Below, in pieces: positions 44,668-54,600 of a stretch of DNA of 64,000 bases. Each line of letters starts with the position of its first letter. Within the stretch, counting starts at the first letter, position 1. Under the pieces are notes generated by a model. It was not told the origin of the DNA. It made no database searches and saw nothing but the letters and a program-made list of their open reading frames with translations. The translations under genes and the position numbers were made by a program. Source of the DNA: Flavimobilis sp052324925 (lineage in GTDB: Bacteria > Actinomycetota > Actinomycetes > Actinomycetales > Cellulomonadaceae); assembly GCA_052324925.1 (NCBI GenBank), contig JBQPRE010000001.1. One strand, 5' to 3'.

Positions 44668-45687
44668 CTAGGACTCCGCGTGCCGCGCGAACGCCTGCGC
44701 GAGGTCCTGGCCCTGCAGGCCTGAGGCGAGAAGCAGCATGAGCAGGAGCCGGGCCTTCGACGCGGTGAGGTTGCCCCCGGGCAGGACGCCCCGCTCGAGC
44801 AGGTCGACCTCGCCACCCTCGTACCCGTACGTGCGCGTGAACACGGGCCCGGCACCCGTGCGCGAGCACAGGACGACGGGCATCGTCTGGGCCGTCAGAG
44901 CGACCGCGTCGACAGCCGCAGCCGGAACATGCCCCGCACCCATGGCGACGAGCACGACCCCGTCATAGCCCGCGTCGGCCAGCGCTGGCAGGACCGCGAG
45001 GTCGTCGCCGAGACCGGCAGCCACGGTCGCCACACGCGCAGGCGGACCCTCGGGCACCTCGAACGGCGGCAACGGCCGCGGCACACCACCGATGCGCACG
45101 CGCCCTTCCGCGACGATCCCGACGGGGCCGTACGGCTCGGAGGTAAAGGCATCGACCCGAAACGTCGACGTCTTCGTCACCCAGCGGGCCGCATGGAGAC
45201 GGTCGGCGAACGCGACGACCACACCCTTGCCCCGCAGGGCGGGGCTCGCCGCGGCGCGCAGCGCGGCGACGACGTTCGCGGCCCCGTCCGGGCCGGGGGC
45301 GGTGCGGTCGCGCATCGCTCCTGTCACGACGACGGGAACCTCGTCAGCCGCCCCGACGAGGTCGAGCGCGTACGCCGTCTCTTCAATCGAGTCGGTCCCC
45401 TGGGCGACGACGACACCGTCGACCCCCTCACCCTCCTCGACAAGCTCTGTGATGCGTGCGGCAAGCTCGCGCAGGTCACCGATCGTCAACGACACCGACG
45501 GCACCATGCGGACCTCGACGGGCACGACCGTGATCCCCGGCAAGAACCGTTCGACCTCGCGCACGAACGTGCTCGCACCCGACACCGGGACGACCGCACC
45601 GCCACCCGCGTCAGGGCCCGGCGACGCGTCACCGTCGAGCGGCTCGGAGCTGATCGTCCCGCCAAGAGTCACCAGTGCGATCCTCAT
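44668..45687 (-). CDS. L-asparaginase
   Basis: A 339-residue amidohydrolase of the bacterial asparaginase family. The two catalytic threonine motifs are LGGTISS (T11) and AQGTDSIEE (T98, D99). No signal peptide is present, so it is the cytoplasmic type. The ATG at 45687 begins the MRIALVTLGGT core; the frame is open further upstream without support. GAGGAT (45694-45699) lies 6 bp before the start. Confidence 0.9.
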   Translation of the reverse strand: MRIALVTLGGTISSEPLDGDASPGPDAGGGAVVPVSGASTFVREVERFLPGITVVPVEVRMVPSVSLTIGDLRELAARITELVEEGEGVDGVVVAQGTDSIEETAYALDLVGAADEVPVVVTGAMRDRTAPGPDGAANVVAALRAAASPALRGKGVVVAFADRLHAARWVTKTSTFRVDAFTSEPYGPVGIVAEGRVRIGGVPRPLPPFEVPEGPPARVATVAAGLGDDLAVLPALADAGYDGVVLVAMGAGHVPAAAVDAVALTAQTMPVVLCSRTGAGPVFTRTYGYEGGEVDLLERGVLPGGNLTASKARLLLMLLLASGLQGQDLAQAFARHAES

Positions 45688-45804
45688 GGCTCCATCCTCG
45701 CGCGCCGCAGCCCGCGGGCAGCGACGGCACGACGGGACGCGCCGTCGAACAACCGGCGTCACACCGCGCCGCCCGCCCCGCCCGCACCGCCGGGGCGATC
45801 ACGC

Positions 45805-48303
45805 TCACCCCCGGGCCGTGAGCACCTCGACGAGCGCCGAGCGCAGCGCAGGCTCGAGGCCCAGCGCCTCGATGTGGGCCAGCCGCACCGCGAGCGGGCG
45901 GTCCGACGTCGCGACATCCATGACCCGGCTCTTGAGGTCGTACTCGATGCGCGCCTCGTCGAGCAGCTCGAAGACGAGACGACCCGCATCATTGCCCGCG
46001 AGCGCGACGCCGCCGTGCGCGGGCTGCAGGGTGATCGTCAGCCGCGCGTCGGCCGGGACGTCGGCGACCCGCACCCCCAGGCCCGTCGCCCCCGTCTCAC
46101 CGGGCAGCGGCGCGAACGCGTCGACGTGCACGCCGGCGGGGCGGCCGTCGACCGTCGCCGTCGCCGTCCCACCCCAGCCGAGGTCGACCGCGGGCAGGAG
46201 GACCGTCCACGTGCGGACGTCGGGCGCCGACGTGCGCGCGGCCGCCGCGTCACCACGCGTGGCAACCGGCCCGACCGTCAACGTGCCCGACGCCTGCTCC
46301 CAGCGCAGGGGCGTGACGAGCGTCGGCACGTCCGTCGGACCAGCGGGCCCCGGGACGGACCCGTCGTCCTCGAGGAGGTCGAACGCACCGTCTGCACCCG
46401 CGACGACGACGACCTCGAGGTCGCGCGGCGCTTCGGCACCGTTCGCGGGAACGTGCGCGCCGTCGAGCGGGACGACCGCACCCGGCGCCGCGAGCACGGG
46501 CACCGACGCGAGACCACGCCACAGGACGATCTCGCGGCCACCGTCGTACACGACGCCGGTGAGGACGTCGACCCAGGTACCGTCGGGCAACCACGCGCGC
46601 ACCGACGCCCGGCCCGCACGACGGTCCGCGGGCTGCGTCACCGGCGCAACGAGCAGCTCGGTCCCGAAGCGGAACTGGTTCGGCACCCGGTACGCCTCGG
46701 GGTCCTCCGGATGCTCCCAGTACATGGGCTCGACGAGCGGAGAGCCGAGCGCAGCCCTGTGGTTCATCGTGTGCAGGTACGGGACGAGCCGGTGCCGCAG
46801 CCGCAGGAATGCCGTCTGAACACGCTGGGCCTCAGCCCCGAACGCCCACGGCTCCTTGTGCGTGAACGGGTTGTTGCCCGAGTGCAGGCGCATGATCGGC
46901 GACAGGACGCCGAGCTGCACCCAGCGCGTCGCCAGCTCGTCGTCCTTGACCCCGTGCATGTGCCCACCCACGTCATGGCTCCACCAGCCGTAACCGATGT
47001 TCGACGCCGACGCCGTGAAGTACGGCTGGAAGTCGAGCGAGGCCCACGTGATCGCCGTGTCCCCGCTGAACCCCACGGGATAGCGGTGCGAGCCCGGCCC
47101 CGCGTAGCGGGAGAACGTCAACGGGCGGCGCTCGCGGCCCCGGCGACGGTCCGCGTTGTCGAGGAAGTGGACATGGTTGAGCATCCACAGCGGGTCGATC
47201 CCGGCGACGCGCGAGTGCGGGCCCGACTGCCAGTCGAGCCACCACAGGTCGACGCCGTCGCGCTCGAGACCGCGATGGAGGACGTCGAGGTACGCCTCGA
47301 GGAACGCCCTGTCGGTGACGTCGAACTGGATGGGCGCCTCGTCGCCCGTCGCACGGCCCAGGGCCGCCGCCATCTCGGGGTAGGCGTCCTCGAACGCGCG
47401 CACGCCGTCGGCCGGGTGGACGTTGAGCGTGACGCGCAGCCCGTGCTCGTGCAACCACGCGAGGAACGCGGGCGGGTCCGGGAACAGGTCGCGGTTCCAC
47501 GAGTAGCCCGTCCAGCCCGAGCCGAAGCGCGCGGGCACGTCGACGACATGCCAGTCCATGTCGATGACGGACACCGAGAAAGGGATGCCCTCGGCCGTGA
47601 ACCGCTCCATGAGCTCGCGGTAGCCGTCGGCCGTGTACGGGAAGTAGCGCGACCACCACGAGCCGAGCGCAAACCTCGGCAGGAGCGGCGTCGGCCCCGA
47701 GACGCGATAGAGGTCGCGGACCGCACCCCGGTAGTCGTGGCCGTAGGCAAAGACGTAGAGGTCGGTCGCGCCCGCAGGGCGGGGCGCGACCCAGCCGTCG
47801 TCCGTGAGCAGGAGCGTCCCGGAGTCGTCGAGCGCGACGACTCCCGTCTGCGAGACAACACCGTCCTCGAGCTCGACCGCCCCGTCAGCCGTGTCGAGCG
47901 TGCGGGCCGTGCCCGCAAGACGCACGAGACCCGCCGAGTTGCCCTCGCGATCCCACCGTGGCTGCTCAGGCCGCCACACCGACTCGTACGCCGTGAGACC
48001 ACCGAGCGCCTCGACCGAGAGACCGGACGTCGTGAGCGGACCCTTGTCATACGTGAGGCGCAGCCGGGCGGTGACGATCTCGACGTGCGTCCCCGTGTCG
48101 TGCACCGTGAAGTCTGCGACCGGCAGGTCCCGGTGGAGCGCGAACGCGGAGGCGCGATCCTCGACGTGCCCGTCGGGTGCGTGCTCGATGCGGACGAGCG
48201 CGTCGGTGAGGACCGTGATGCGCCAGGTGTCACCGGCAACGACCGCGCCGGGGAGCGCGACGGGGGAAGTCGGGATCTGACGGAGTCCGGTCTCGGGAAG
48301 CAT
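45805..48303 (-). CDS. glycoside hydrolase family 31 (alpha-glucosidase/xylosidase type)
   Basis: An 832-residue GH31 enzyme. An N-terminal galactose-mutarotase-like domain (about 20-220) precedes the (beta/alpha)8 domain. The nucleophile is D357 in WWLDWQ and the acid/base candidate is D415 in SGDT. C-terminal beta domains complete it. The WLDWQ variant belongs to a subgroup without fixed specificity; alpha-glucoside or alpha-xyloside hydrolysis is expected. There is no signal peptide, so it acts in the cytoplasm on imported oligosaccharides. It diverges from the acetyltransferase gene with 45 bp between starts. Confidence 0.9.
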   Translation of the reverse strand: MLPETGLRQIPTSPVALPGAVVAGDTWRITVLTDALVRIEHAPDGHVEDRASAFALHRDLPVADFTVHDTGTHVEIVTARLRLTYDKGPLTTSGLSVEALGGLTAYESVWRPEQPRWDREGNSAGLVRLAGTARTLDTADGAVELEDGVVSQTGVVALDDSGTLLLTDDGWVAPRPAGATDLYVFAYGHDYRGAVRDLYRVSGPTPLLPRFALGSWWSRYFPYTADGYRELMERFTAEGIPFSVSVIDMDWHVVDVPARFGSGWTGYSWNRDLFPDPPAFLAWLHEHGLRVTLNVHPADGVRAFEDAYPEMAAALGRATGDEAPIQFDVTDRAFLEAYLDVLHRGLERDGVDLWWLDWQSGPHSRVAGIDPLWMLNHVHFLDNADRRRGRERRPLTFSRYAGPGSHRYPVGFSGDTAITWASLDFQPYFTASASNIGYGWWSHDVGGHMHGVKDDELATRWVQLGVLSPIMRLHSGNNPFTHKEPWAFGAEAQRVQTAFLRLRHRLVPYLHTMNHRAALGSPLVEPMYWEHPEDPEAYRVPNQFRFGTELLVAPVTQPADRRAGRASVRAWLPDGTWVDVLTGVVYDGGREIVLWRGLASVPVLAAPGAVVPLDGAHVPANGAEAPRDLEVVVVAGADGAFDLLEDDGSVPGPAGPTDVPTLVTPLRWEQASGTLTVGPVATRGDAAAARTSAPDVRTWTVLLPAVDLGWGGTATATVDGRPAGVHVDAFAPLPGETGATGLGVRVADVPADARLTITLQPAHGGVALAGNDAGRLVFELLDEARIEYDLKSRVMDVATSDRPLAVRLAHIEALGLEPALRSALVEVLTARG

Positions 48304-48348
48304 GCCTCATCTTCGCCCCACACGGCAGCGCATGGGTAGGCTCGTGCG

Positions 48349-48888
48349 GTGCCTGTGACCCTTCGCCCGTGGACGCCCGACGACGCAGCCGCCCTCATGG
48401 CCGCCCGCGCAGGCGACGCCGACCTCGACAAGCAGTTCGGCGGATCCGGTCCGCGCACGCTCGCAGAACACGCGGCGTTCATCGTCGCTGAGATGTGCGT
48501 CGAGCCGTCCTCGCAGGTGAGCCTCGCGATCGATGTCGACGGGGTCGCCGTCGGCAACGTCGGCGTGGGAGCGATCGAGATGCGCCACAACACGGGCTGG
48601 ATGCACTACTGGACAGCGCCCGGCGCGCGCGGGGCCGGACTCGCGACGCGCGCGTGCGCGAGCCTCGCGCGCTACGCGTTCGACCACCTCGGCGTCCACC
48701 GGCTCGAGCTCGGCCACCGCGTCAACAACCCCGCCTCGTGCCGCGTCGCCGCACGCGCCGGATTCAGCGCCGAGGGCCTCGAGCGGCACAAGCTGCGCTA
48801 CGGGGCCGAGCGTTTCGACGTCGAGACCCACGCGCGTCTCGCAACCGACCCCGACCCCGCGATCGATCTCCTCCTCATCCGGCTCTAG
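48349..48888 (+). CDS. GNAT acetyltransferase (RimJ/RimL type)
   Basis: A 179-residue N-acetyltransferase of the RimJ/RimL group. RGAGLATRACASLARYAF is the acetyl-CoA loop and helix, and NNPASCRVAARAGF is the usual helix-4 motif. The substrate is unknown, possibly a ribosomal protein N-terminus. The GTG start at 48349 follows TAGGCT by 6 bp. It lies 28 bp upstream of the aminopeptidase gene. Confidence 0.88.
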   Translation: MPVTLRPWTPDDAAALMAARAGDADLDKQFGGSGPRTLAEHAAFIVAEMCVEPSSQVSLAIDVDGVAVGNVGVGAIEMRHNTGWMHYWTAPGARGAGLATRACASLARYAFDHLGVHRLELGHRVNNPASCRVAARAGFSAEGLERHKLRYGAERFDVETHARLATDPDPAIDLLLIRL

Positions 48889-48916
48889 CCTCTGCCACCA
48901 GTGGGAGGATGGACGC

Positions 48917-50188
48917 ATGCTCCTCGACGACCACATCGACGACTTCGCGTCCTTCATCTCTGCCTCCCCCTCGTCGTTCCACACCGTGGCCGAGGCCGCG
49001 CGCCGGCTCGACGCCGCGGGCTTCACCCGCCTCGCAGAGACCGACGACTGGGCTCCTGACGCCCTCGCCCGCGCCTACGTCGTGCGCGAAGGCGCGATCA
49101 TCGCGTGGGTGCGTCCCGCGAACGCCACGCCGACGAGCCCCTTCCGGATCCTCGGCGCCCACACCGACTCCCCCGGCCTCAAGGCCAAGCCCGACCCGCG
49201 CCTGCGCGCGCACGGCTGGAACCAGGTGGCCGTCGAGGTCTACGGCGGGCCGCTGCTCAACAGCTGGCTCGACCGTGAGCTCGAGCTCGCCGGCCGCCTC
49301 GTCACACGCGACGGCTCCGAGCACCTCGTGCGCACAGGTCCGTACCTGCGGGTCCCCCAGCTCGCCGTCCACCTCGACCGGGGCGCGAACGACGGGCTCA
49401 CGCTCGACAAGCAGCGCCACACGCAGCCCGTCATGGGCGTCGTCGGCGACGGCGTCTCCTCCGAGGTCGAGATCCTCACCCACCTCGCCGCGCTCGCCGG
49501 GCTCACGGCGGACGACGTCGTCGGGCACGACCTCATCACGGTCGACACGACCCCGCCGCAGCGGTTCGGCGCGGGCGACGCGCTCTTCGCCGCCCCGCGC
49601 ATGGACAACCTCACCTCCGTCCACGCGGCCCTCGTCGCCCTGCTCGAGGCGCCCGCGGATGCAGCGCACACGAGCGTGCTCGCGGCCTTCGACCACGAGG
49701 AGATCGGCTCGGAGACGCGCTCGGGAGCCTGCGGGCCCTTCCTCGAGGACGTGCTCGTGCGGCTCTCGGGAGGCACGGCGACCGAGCTGCGTCGCGCCTA
49801 CGCGGCCTCGTGGCACGTCTCGAGCGACGTCGGGCACTCGATCCACCCCAACTACGCCGAACGCCACGACCCGACGCACCACCCGCTCGCGGGCGGCGGC
49901 CCCCTGCTCAAGGTCAACGCGAACCAGCGGTACGCGACCGACGGCCCGGGCGCGGCCCTCTGGACCCGCTGCTGCGAGGCCGCGGGGACGACGGCTCAGC
50001 CGTTCGTCTCGAACAACACCGTGCCGTGCGGCTCGACGACCGGGCCGCTCACCGCGACCCGGCTCGGCATCCGCACGGTCGACGTGGGCGCTCCGCTGCT
50101 CTCGATGCACTCGGCGCGCGAGCTCATCCACGTGCGCGACCCGCACGCGCTCTCGGGCGCGATCTCAGCGTTCTACGCGGGCGCGTAG
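48917..50188 (+). CDS. M18-family aminopeptidase
   Basis: A 423-residue aspartyl-type aminopeptidase. The metal ligands lie in GAHTDSPGLK, the PRMDNLTS aspartate, AAFDHEEIGS and the C-terminal LLSMHSARE histidine. The length fits ApeB/DAP2-type enzymes. The ATG at 48917 follows GAGGAT by 6 bp; the frame extends back to 48533 within the preceding gene without meaning. Confidence 0.92.
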   Translation: MLLDDHIDDFASFISASPSSFHTVAEAARRLDAAGFTRLAETDDWAPDALARAYVVREGAIIAWVRPANATPTSPFRILGAHTDSPGLKAKPDPRLRAHGWNQVAVEVYGGPLLNSWLDRELELAGRLVTRDGSEHLVRTGPYLRVPQLAVHLDRGANDGLTLDKQRHTQPVMGVVGDGVSSEVEILTHLAALAGLTADDVVGHDLITVDTTPPQRFGAGDALFAAPRMDNLTSVHAALVALLEAPADAAHTSVLAAFDHEEIGSETRSGACGPFLEDVLVRLSGGTATELRRAYAASWHVSSDVGHSIHPNYAERHDPTHHPLAGGGPLLKVNANQRYATDGPGAALWTRCCEAAGTTAQPFVSNNTVPCGSTTGPLTATRLGIRTVDVGAPLLSMHSARELIHVRDPHALSGAISAFYAGA

Positions 50189-50205
50189 CCGAGCCGTCAC
50201 ACGGA

Positions 50206-50245
50206 CGACGACGGTCGCCGCGCTCGTGCGCGGCGACCGTCGTCG
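50206..50245. terminator. strong bidirectional terminator
   Basis: A perfect 17-bp stem CGACGACGGTCGCCGCG with a 6-base loop (CTCGTG) between the M18 gene and the convergent ABC operon. Confidence 0.8.
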
Positions 50246-50275
50246 ACTCCCGGACCGCACCCGGGGCGTACCCGC

Positions 50276-50311
50276 GGCGTCAGGTCACTCCGGGGCGTCA
50301 GGTCACTCCGG
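50276..50311. repeat. 18-bp tandem duplication at an operon end
   Basis: GGCGTCAGGTCACTCCGG occurs twice in tandem (50276-50293, 50294-50311). The second copy contains the stop codon of the ABC ATPase gene, so the stop context was duplicated downstream. Confidence 0.8.
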
Positions 50312-51538
50312 GGCGGGCAGGAGCCAGGCCCGGTGGACGACGAAGTCGAGCGTCACCGCATCACCCTCGGCGAGGATCGACTCGGTGCTCGGGTCAGGCA
50401 CGACGACGACGACCGTCCCGTACTCGGTCTCAACCTCGTACTCGACGTGCTCGCCGTAGAACACCGCTGACAGCACGCGCCCATGGTCACCGACGACGTC
50501 GACCGCGCGGTCCGTGACGTCGACGGGCGCGATCCGCATGGACTCGGGCCGCACAAGAAGCGTCACGCGCTCCCCCACGATGCAGCCCGGGTGCGCCGCA
50601 ACCTCCACGTCACGGCCCAGGACCCGCACGCGCGCTCGCGCCCGGCCGTCCGCGCCCTGGGTCACCGTCACCGCATCGGCGTCGAGGAAATTGGCGCGGC
50701 CGATGAAGTCGGCAACGAAGACGGAGGCGGGGTGACGGTAGATCTCGTCCGGCGTCGCCGCCTGCTCGATCCGTCCCTGGTTCATGACGACGATCCGGTC
50801 CGACATGCTCATCGCCTCGGACTGGTCGTGCGTCACGTAGACCGACGTGATGCCGAGGCGCTTCTGCAGGCGGCGGATCTCGAGCCGCATCTGCACGCGC
50901 AGCTTCGCGTCAAGGTTCGACAGCGGCTCGTCGAAGAGCAGCACCTTGGGCTTCATCACCATGGCGCGGGCGAGCGCAACACGCTGCTGCTGACCACCCG
51001 AGAGCTGGTTGGGCGCGCGACCCGCGAGCGCCAAGAGGTTCATCGACGTGAGCGCCAGGTCGACCTCCTCGGCAAGACGGTCCGCGGGGAGCCGCCGGAG
51101 CTTGAGGCCGTAGGCGACGTTCTCCCGCACCGAGAGGTGCGGGAAGAGGGCGTAGGACTGGAAGACCATCGCCATGGGCCGCTTGTTCGGCGGCTGCACG
51201 ACGATGTCCTCGTCGTCGAGGTAGATGTGGCCGCTCGTCGGCTCCTCGAAGCCCGCGATCATGCGGAGCGTCGTCGTCTTGCCGCAGCCCGACGGGCCGA
51301 GCAGCGTGACGAACTCCCCCGGCTCGATGTCGAGCTCGAGGTCGTCGACCGCGCGCACCGTGCCGTCGCCCTGCCCGAACTCCTTGACGATGTCGGTGAG
51401 GCGGAGCCGACCGATCTCGCCCTCGCGGGCGAAAGCCTCGGTCTCGGCGGTGGCGAGCGTCTCCATGGCGGACTCCTTGACGGTCGAGCGGGCGCGGCGG
51501 GTGCGGCGCGAGTCAGGTGCGGGGTCGAGGGCGCTCAC
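50303..51538 (-). CDS. FbpC/AfuC-type ABC ATPase
   Basis: A 411-residue importer ATPase of the iron(III)/spermidine/sugar-phosphate group. Walker A is GPSGCGKTT (81-89), the signature is LSGGQQQRV, Walker B is VLLFDEPLSNLD, the H-loop is VYVTHDQSEA, and a TOBE domain follows (about 310-405). The GTG at 51538 has GGAGG 6 bases upstream and overlaps the permease stop as GTGA. An ATG at 51466 with AAGGAG upstream is a credible second start giving a family-normal N-terminus. It is the last gene of the operon. Confidence 0.9.
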   Translation of the reverse strand: MSALDPAPDSRRTRRARSTVKESAMETLATAETEAFAREGEIGRLRLTDIVKEFGQGDGTVRAVDDLELDIEPGEFVTLLGPSGCGKTTTLRMIAGFEEPTSGHIYLDDEDIVVQPPNKRPMAMVFQSYALFPHLSVRENVAYGLKLRRLPADRLAEEVDLALTSMNLLALAGRAPNQLSGGQQQRVALARAMVMKPKVLLFDEPLSNLDAKLRVQMRLEIRRLQKRLGITSVYVTHDQSEAMSMSDRIVVMNQGRIEQAATPDEIYRHPASVFVADFIGRANFLDADAVTVTQGADGRARARVRVLGRDVEVAAHPGCIVGERVTLLVRPESMRIAPVDVTDRAVDVVGDHGRVLSAVFYGEHVEYEVETEYGTVVVVVPDPSTESILAEGDAVTLDFVVHRAWLLPAPE

Positions 51539-53289
51539 AGCGCACCTCCGGGCAGGACAGGGGCGGCAGTGCGGCGGCCCGCCCGGCCGCGGGCAGCGAG
51601 GTTGAGCAGCCCGATCACTGTCATGACGATGACGATGAGGATCGTGCAGAACGCGAAGGCATTGCCGAACCGTCCCGCATCAACCTCGGAGAGGATCTGC
51701 GACGTCATGATCTTCGTCTGGGGCGTCGTGATGAAGATGATCGGCGAGAGCGTCGTCATCGACCGCGCGAACGCATACGTGAGCCCCGAGAGCAGGGCGG
51801 GCTTGATGAGCGGGAGCGTCACCTTGCGGAACGTCGTCACACCGCCGGCGCCGAGCGAGGCCGAGGCCTCGTCGATCGCGGTGTCGATCTGCTGGAGCGC
51901 GGCAACACCCGACCGTTGAGCGGACGGCATCGACCGGATGATGTACACCATGATGATCGCGACCGCGCCACCGAAGATCGCCGCGCCACCCGCGAAGGCT
52001 GGCAGGATCATGCGATTGCCGATGATCCACGGCTGGTTGAACGCGAGCGCGTAGCCGATCCCGACGACCGTGCCGGGAACAGCGAGCCCGAGCATGCCCG
52101 CGAAGTCGAGCAAGCCACGGCCGCGCTTGAGCTTGCGCACGACAAGCCAGGCGATGAGCATGCCGAGAACCGCCGCGATCGGGGTCGCGATGAGCGCGAG
52201 GACCGTCGTGTCGATCATCGCGTCGTTGCCGATCCCGCCGAGCACGTAGCGGTAGTTGTCGAGCGAGAACGTGTTGTTGACGCCCAAGATCTTGGTGAAC
52301 CCGCCGATGATGACGGTGGCATAGATGACGACGATGAACGCACCGATCGCGAACGCGACGACGAGCAGCGGGACCCGCGCCCATCCTTCGATCTCACGGT
52401 GACGGCCCGTCGGCTTGCCCGTGACGGAGACGACGGAGTGCCGCTGCGACCAGAACCGCTGGACGAGGAACACGAGAACGGCCGGGAGCAGCAGGATGAC
52501 GGAGTAGGCGGCTCCCGAGGCGACGTCGTACTCACCCGTGATCGCGATGTAGGCCCGCGAGGACAAGACCGTGAAGTCGCCACCGATGACGAGGGGGTTG
52601 GCAAGGTCGGCGATCGTCTCGACGAAGAGCAAGAGGAACGACGAGGCAAAGCCGGGCACGAGCATGGGCAGCGTGACCGACGTGAAGATCTTCCAGCGCG
52701 AGGCGCCCATGCCCGAAGCAGCCTCGTCGAGCGCCGGGTCGAGGCTCTTGAGCATGCCGAGGAAGTTCATGTACGCGACGGGGAAGAACGACAGCGCGAG
52801 CACGATCGTCAGGCCCGGCAGACCGTAGACGTTCGTGTCGAGCCCGAGCCACTGGTGCGTGATGATGCCGGAGCGGCCGAAGAGCGTGATGACCGCGGTC
52901 GCGACCGCGAACGGTGGCGAGACGATCGGCATGAGCGCGAGCAGGTGAAGCGCACGCTTGCCACGGAACTTCATGCGCGCCTGGGCGTAGGCGAGGGCAA
53001 AGCCGATGAGGGTGCCGATGGCGCCGACGACGACGCCGAGCAGGACCGTGTTGCTGATGATCGTGCGGTGCACGGACGACGTGAACATCTTGCCCGCGAC
53101 CTCGAGGCCGGCCGCCGAGAACGCTGTCGAGAAGATCTTGACGAGCGGCAGACCGATGAGCACGACAAGGACGAGCGAGACGAGGACGACAACGACGGTC
53201 GTCGGGACGTCGCGCCGCGTACGGGACCTCGTGCGCACCTTGTCAGCGGGTGGCTGCGCGACGGGCGGGTCGAGCGTCTGGACGGGCAT
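51535..53289 (-). CDS. double-domain ABC permease (iron(III)/sugar-phosphate type)
   Basis: A 584-residue permease with two fused binding-protein-dependent domains and about 12 membrane segments, as in FbpB/AfuB. Each half carries an EAA-type loop (DEAASGMGASRWKIF and DEASASLGAGGVTTF). The start at 53289 has GAGGAA upstream; a frame opening at 53406 overlaps the binding-protein end. One polypeptide replaces the usual permease pair. Confidence 0.9.
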   Translation of the reverse strand: MPVQTLDPPVAQPPADKVRTRSRTRRDVPTTVVVVLVSLVLVVLIGLPLVKIFSTAFSAAGLEVAGKMFTSSVHRTIISNTVLLGVVVGAIGTLIGFALAYAQARMKFRGKRALHLLALMPIVSPPFAVATAVITLFGRSGIITHQWLGLDTNVYGLPGLTIVLALSFFPVAYMNFLGMLKSLDPALDEAASGMGASRWKIFTSVTLPMLVPGFASSFLLLFVETIADLANPLVIGGDFTVLSSRAYIAITGEYDVASGAAYSVILLLPAVLVFLVQRFWSQRHSVVSVTGKPTGRHREIEGWARVPLLVVAFAIGAFIVVIYATVIIGGFTKILGVNNTFSLDNYRYVLGGIGNDAMIDTTVLALIATPIAAVLGMLIAWLVVRKLKRGRGLLDFAGMLGLAVPGTVVGIGYALAFNQPWIIGNRMILPAFAGGAAIFGGAVAIIMVYIIRSMPSAQRSGVAALQQIDTAIDEASASLGAGGVTTFRKVTLPLIKPALLSGLTYAFARSMTTLSPIIFITTPQTKIMTSQILSEVDAGRFGNAFAFCTILIVIVMTVIGLLNLAARGRAGRRTAAPVLPGGAL

Positions 53290-53368
53290 GGCTTCCTCCG
53301 TGCGGCACGGCCGCGGCGTTCGAGGCGGGGGGCGGGCGACGTGGCGCTCGCGGGGGATCGACGGGTCT

Positions 53369-53395
53369 GGCCCGGGCGCACACGGCGCCCGGGCC
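53369..53395 (-). other. intercistronic hairpin after the binding-protein gene
   Basis: GGCCCGGGCGC pairs with GCGCCCGGGCC around ACACG, in the 113-bp gap between binding-protein stop and permease start. It probably stabilises the upstream message or attenuates transcription, keeping the binding protein in excess. Confidence 0.6.
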
Positions 53396-53402
53396 GACCA
53401 CG

Positions 53403-54446
53403 TCACTCCTTGGGTGCGGAGGCGATCTCTTCGTCGAACCGCGTCGTCAGCTCCTTCTTCGCGGCCGCGGCGGCCGTGAAGTCGTAGTCGACGAGGTTGA
53501 CGTCAGCGAGCGTCACCATGCGCTCGTCGACCTTGGCGTCCGGGTGGGTGAGGACCTGGAACGACCCGACGGTCGGGCCGTTGTCCTGCGCCTCAGCGGT
53601 GAGCGTCCAGTCGATGTACTTCTTGGCCGCCTCAGCGTGCTTCGAGCCCTTGATGAGCGCGACGCCACCGATCTCATAGCCCGTGCCGTCCTCCGGGAAC
53701 GAGACAACGAGGTCGCTCATGCCCTCTTCCTTGTACTTCACGCAGTCGTGCGAGAAGACGAGACCGACGGCGACCTCGCCGCGGCCCGCAGTCTGGCCGG
53801 GCGCGGTGCCGGACTTGGAGTACTGGAGGATGTTGTTGTGGAGCTTGGCCATGTACTCCATGCCCTGGTCCTCGCCGCCCAGGCGCGTCACCTGGGTCCA
53901 CAGGGTCGTGAACGCCGTGCCCGACGTCGAGGGGTGGGCAGAGGAGACGTTCTTCGACAGCTTGGGGTCGAGCAGGTCATCCCACGACGTCGGGGCGGCG
54001 ACGCCGATCTTGTCGAGGACCTTCTGGTTCGAGCAGAACCCGAGCACGCCGACATACACGCCGGTCCAGTAGCCGTCGGCGTCCTTGTACTTGTCGGGGA
54101 TCGCGTCCCGGTTGGGGGACTTGTAGGCGTCGATGAGGTCCGCGTTCTTCGCGGCCCCGAAGCCGTCGACCGGTCCGCCGTGCCACACGTCGAACTCGGG
54201 CGACGCCTTGGCCGCCTCGAGACGCGCGACCGTCTCACCCGACGAGAGCCGGACGAAGCTCGCCTTGATGCCTGTCTTCGCCGTGAACGACTCGGTCATC
54301 TTCTGGCACCAGTCCTCCATGGCGCCGCACGCGATCGTGATGGGCCCGTCAGCGGAACCTTGCGCGCCCTCGTCGACCGAGCAGGCGGTCACCCCCAGCG
54401 ACAGCGCGAGCAGGCCCGTGATGGCCGCTGCCTTCCTGATGCTCAT
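53403..54446 (-). CDS. ABC substrate-binding lipoprotein (FbpA/AfuA-like)
   Basis: A 347-residue periplasmic-binding-fold lipoprotein. The signal peptide ends LGVTACS with the lipobox Cys near 23. The fold is the iron/thiamine/AfuA group (ITIACGAMEDWCQKMTESF). Iron-binding members use paired tyrosines; no clear YY pair is seen near the C-terminal half, whereas a HD pair (FSHDC) is present, as described for hexose-phosphate-binding AfuA. Substrate is therefore open, with organophosphate or sugar phosphate as likely as iron. It starts at 54446 after AAAGGAG. Confidence 0.82.
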   Translation of the reverse strand: MSIRKAAAITGLLALSLGVTACSVDEGAQGSADGPITIACGAMEDWCQKMTESFTAKTGIKASFVRLSSGETVARLEAAKASPEFDVWHGGPVDGFGAAKNADLIDAYKSPNRDAIPDKYKDADGYWTGVYVGVLGFCSNQKVLDKIGVAAPTSWDDLLDPKLSKNVSSAHPSTSGTAFTTLWTQVTRLGGEDQGMEYMAKLHNNILQYSKSGTAPGQTAGRGEVAVGLVFSHDCVKYKEEGMSDLVVSFPEDGTGYEIGGVALIKGSKHAEAAKKYIDWTLTAEAQDNGPTVGSFQVLTHPDAKVDERMVTLADVNLVDYDFTAAAAAKKELTTRFDEEIASAPKE

Positions 54447-54558
54447 GAGTGCTCCTTTGCACTTCGAGACCGGCGGCGCCGACCTCAGCGTCAGCACCCT
54501 TCCCTCGCCACGGTAGGTCGCCCAGGAGCGGCCGCGGGTCACGGTGCGGTCGCGACCG

Positions 54559-54574
54559 GTCACAGTCCTGTGAC
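54559..54574. promoter_or_regulatory. palindrome before the binding-protein gene
   Basis: GTCACAG-TC-CTGTGAC is a perfect inverted repeat. Nearby copies of CCGGTCAC (54556-54563 and 54597-54604) add direct repeats. This is the expected place for the response regulator of the upstream genes to bind. Confidence 0.45.
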
Positions 54575-54600
54575 TTGGCGACATCCGCGCTGGTGGCCGG

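Noticed and set aside
44929..48339. 1136-residue open frame on the plus strand
   Set aside because: It runs antisense through the asparaginase and GH31 genes, both of which have clear catalytic motifs. The frame is Arg/Asp/His-rich with no family signature, a typical high-GC shadow.
51517..53487. 656-residue plus-strand frame
   Set aside because: Antisense to the ABC permease. Composition is Arg/Asp/Glu-rich repeats of codon complements, and it has no motif.
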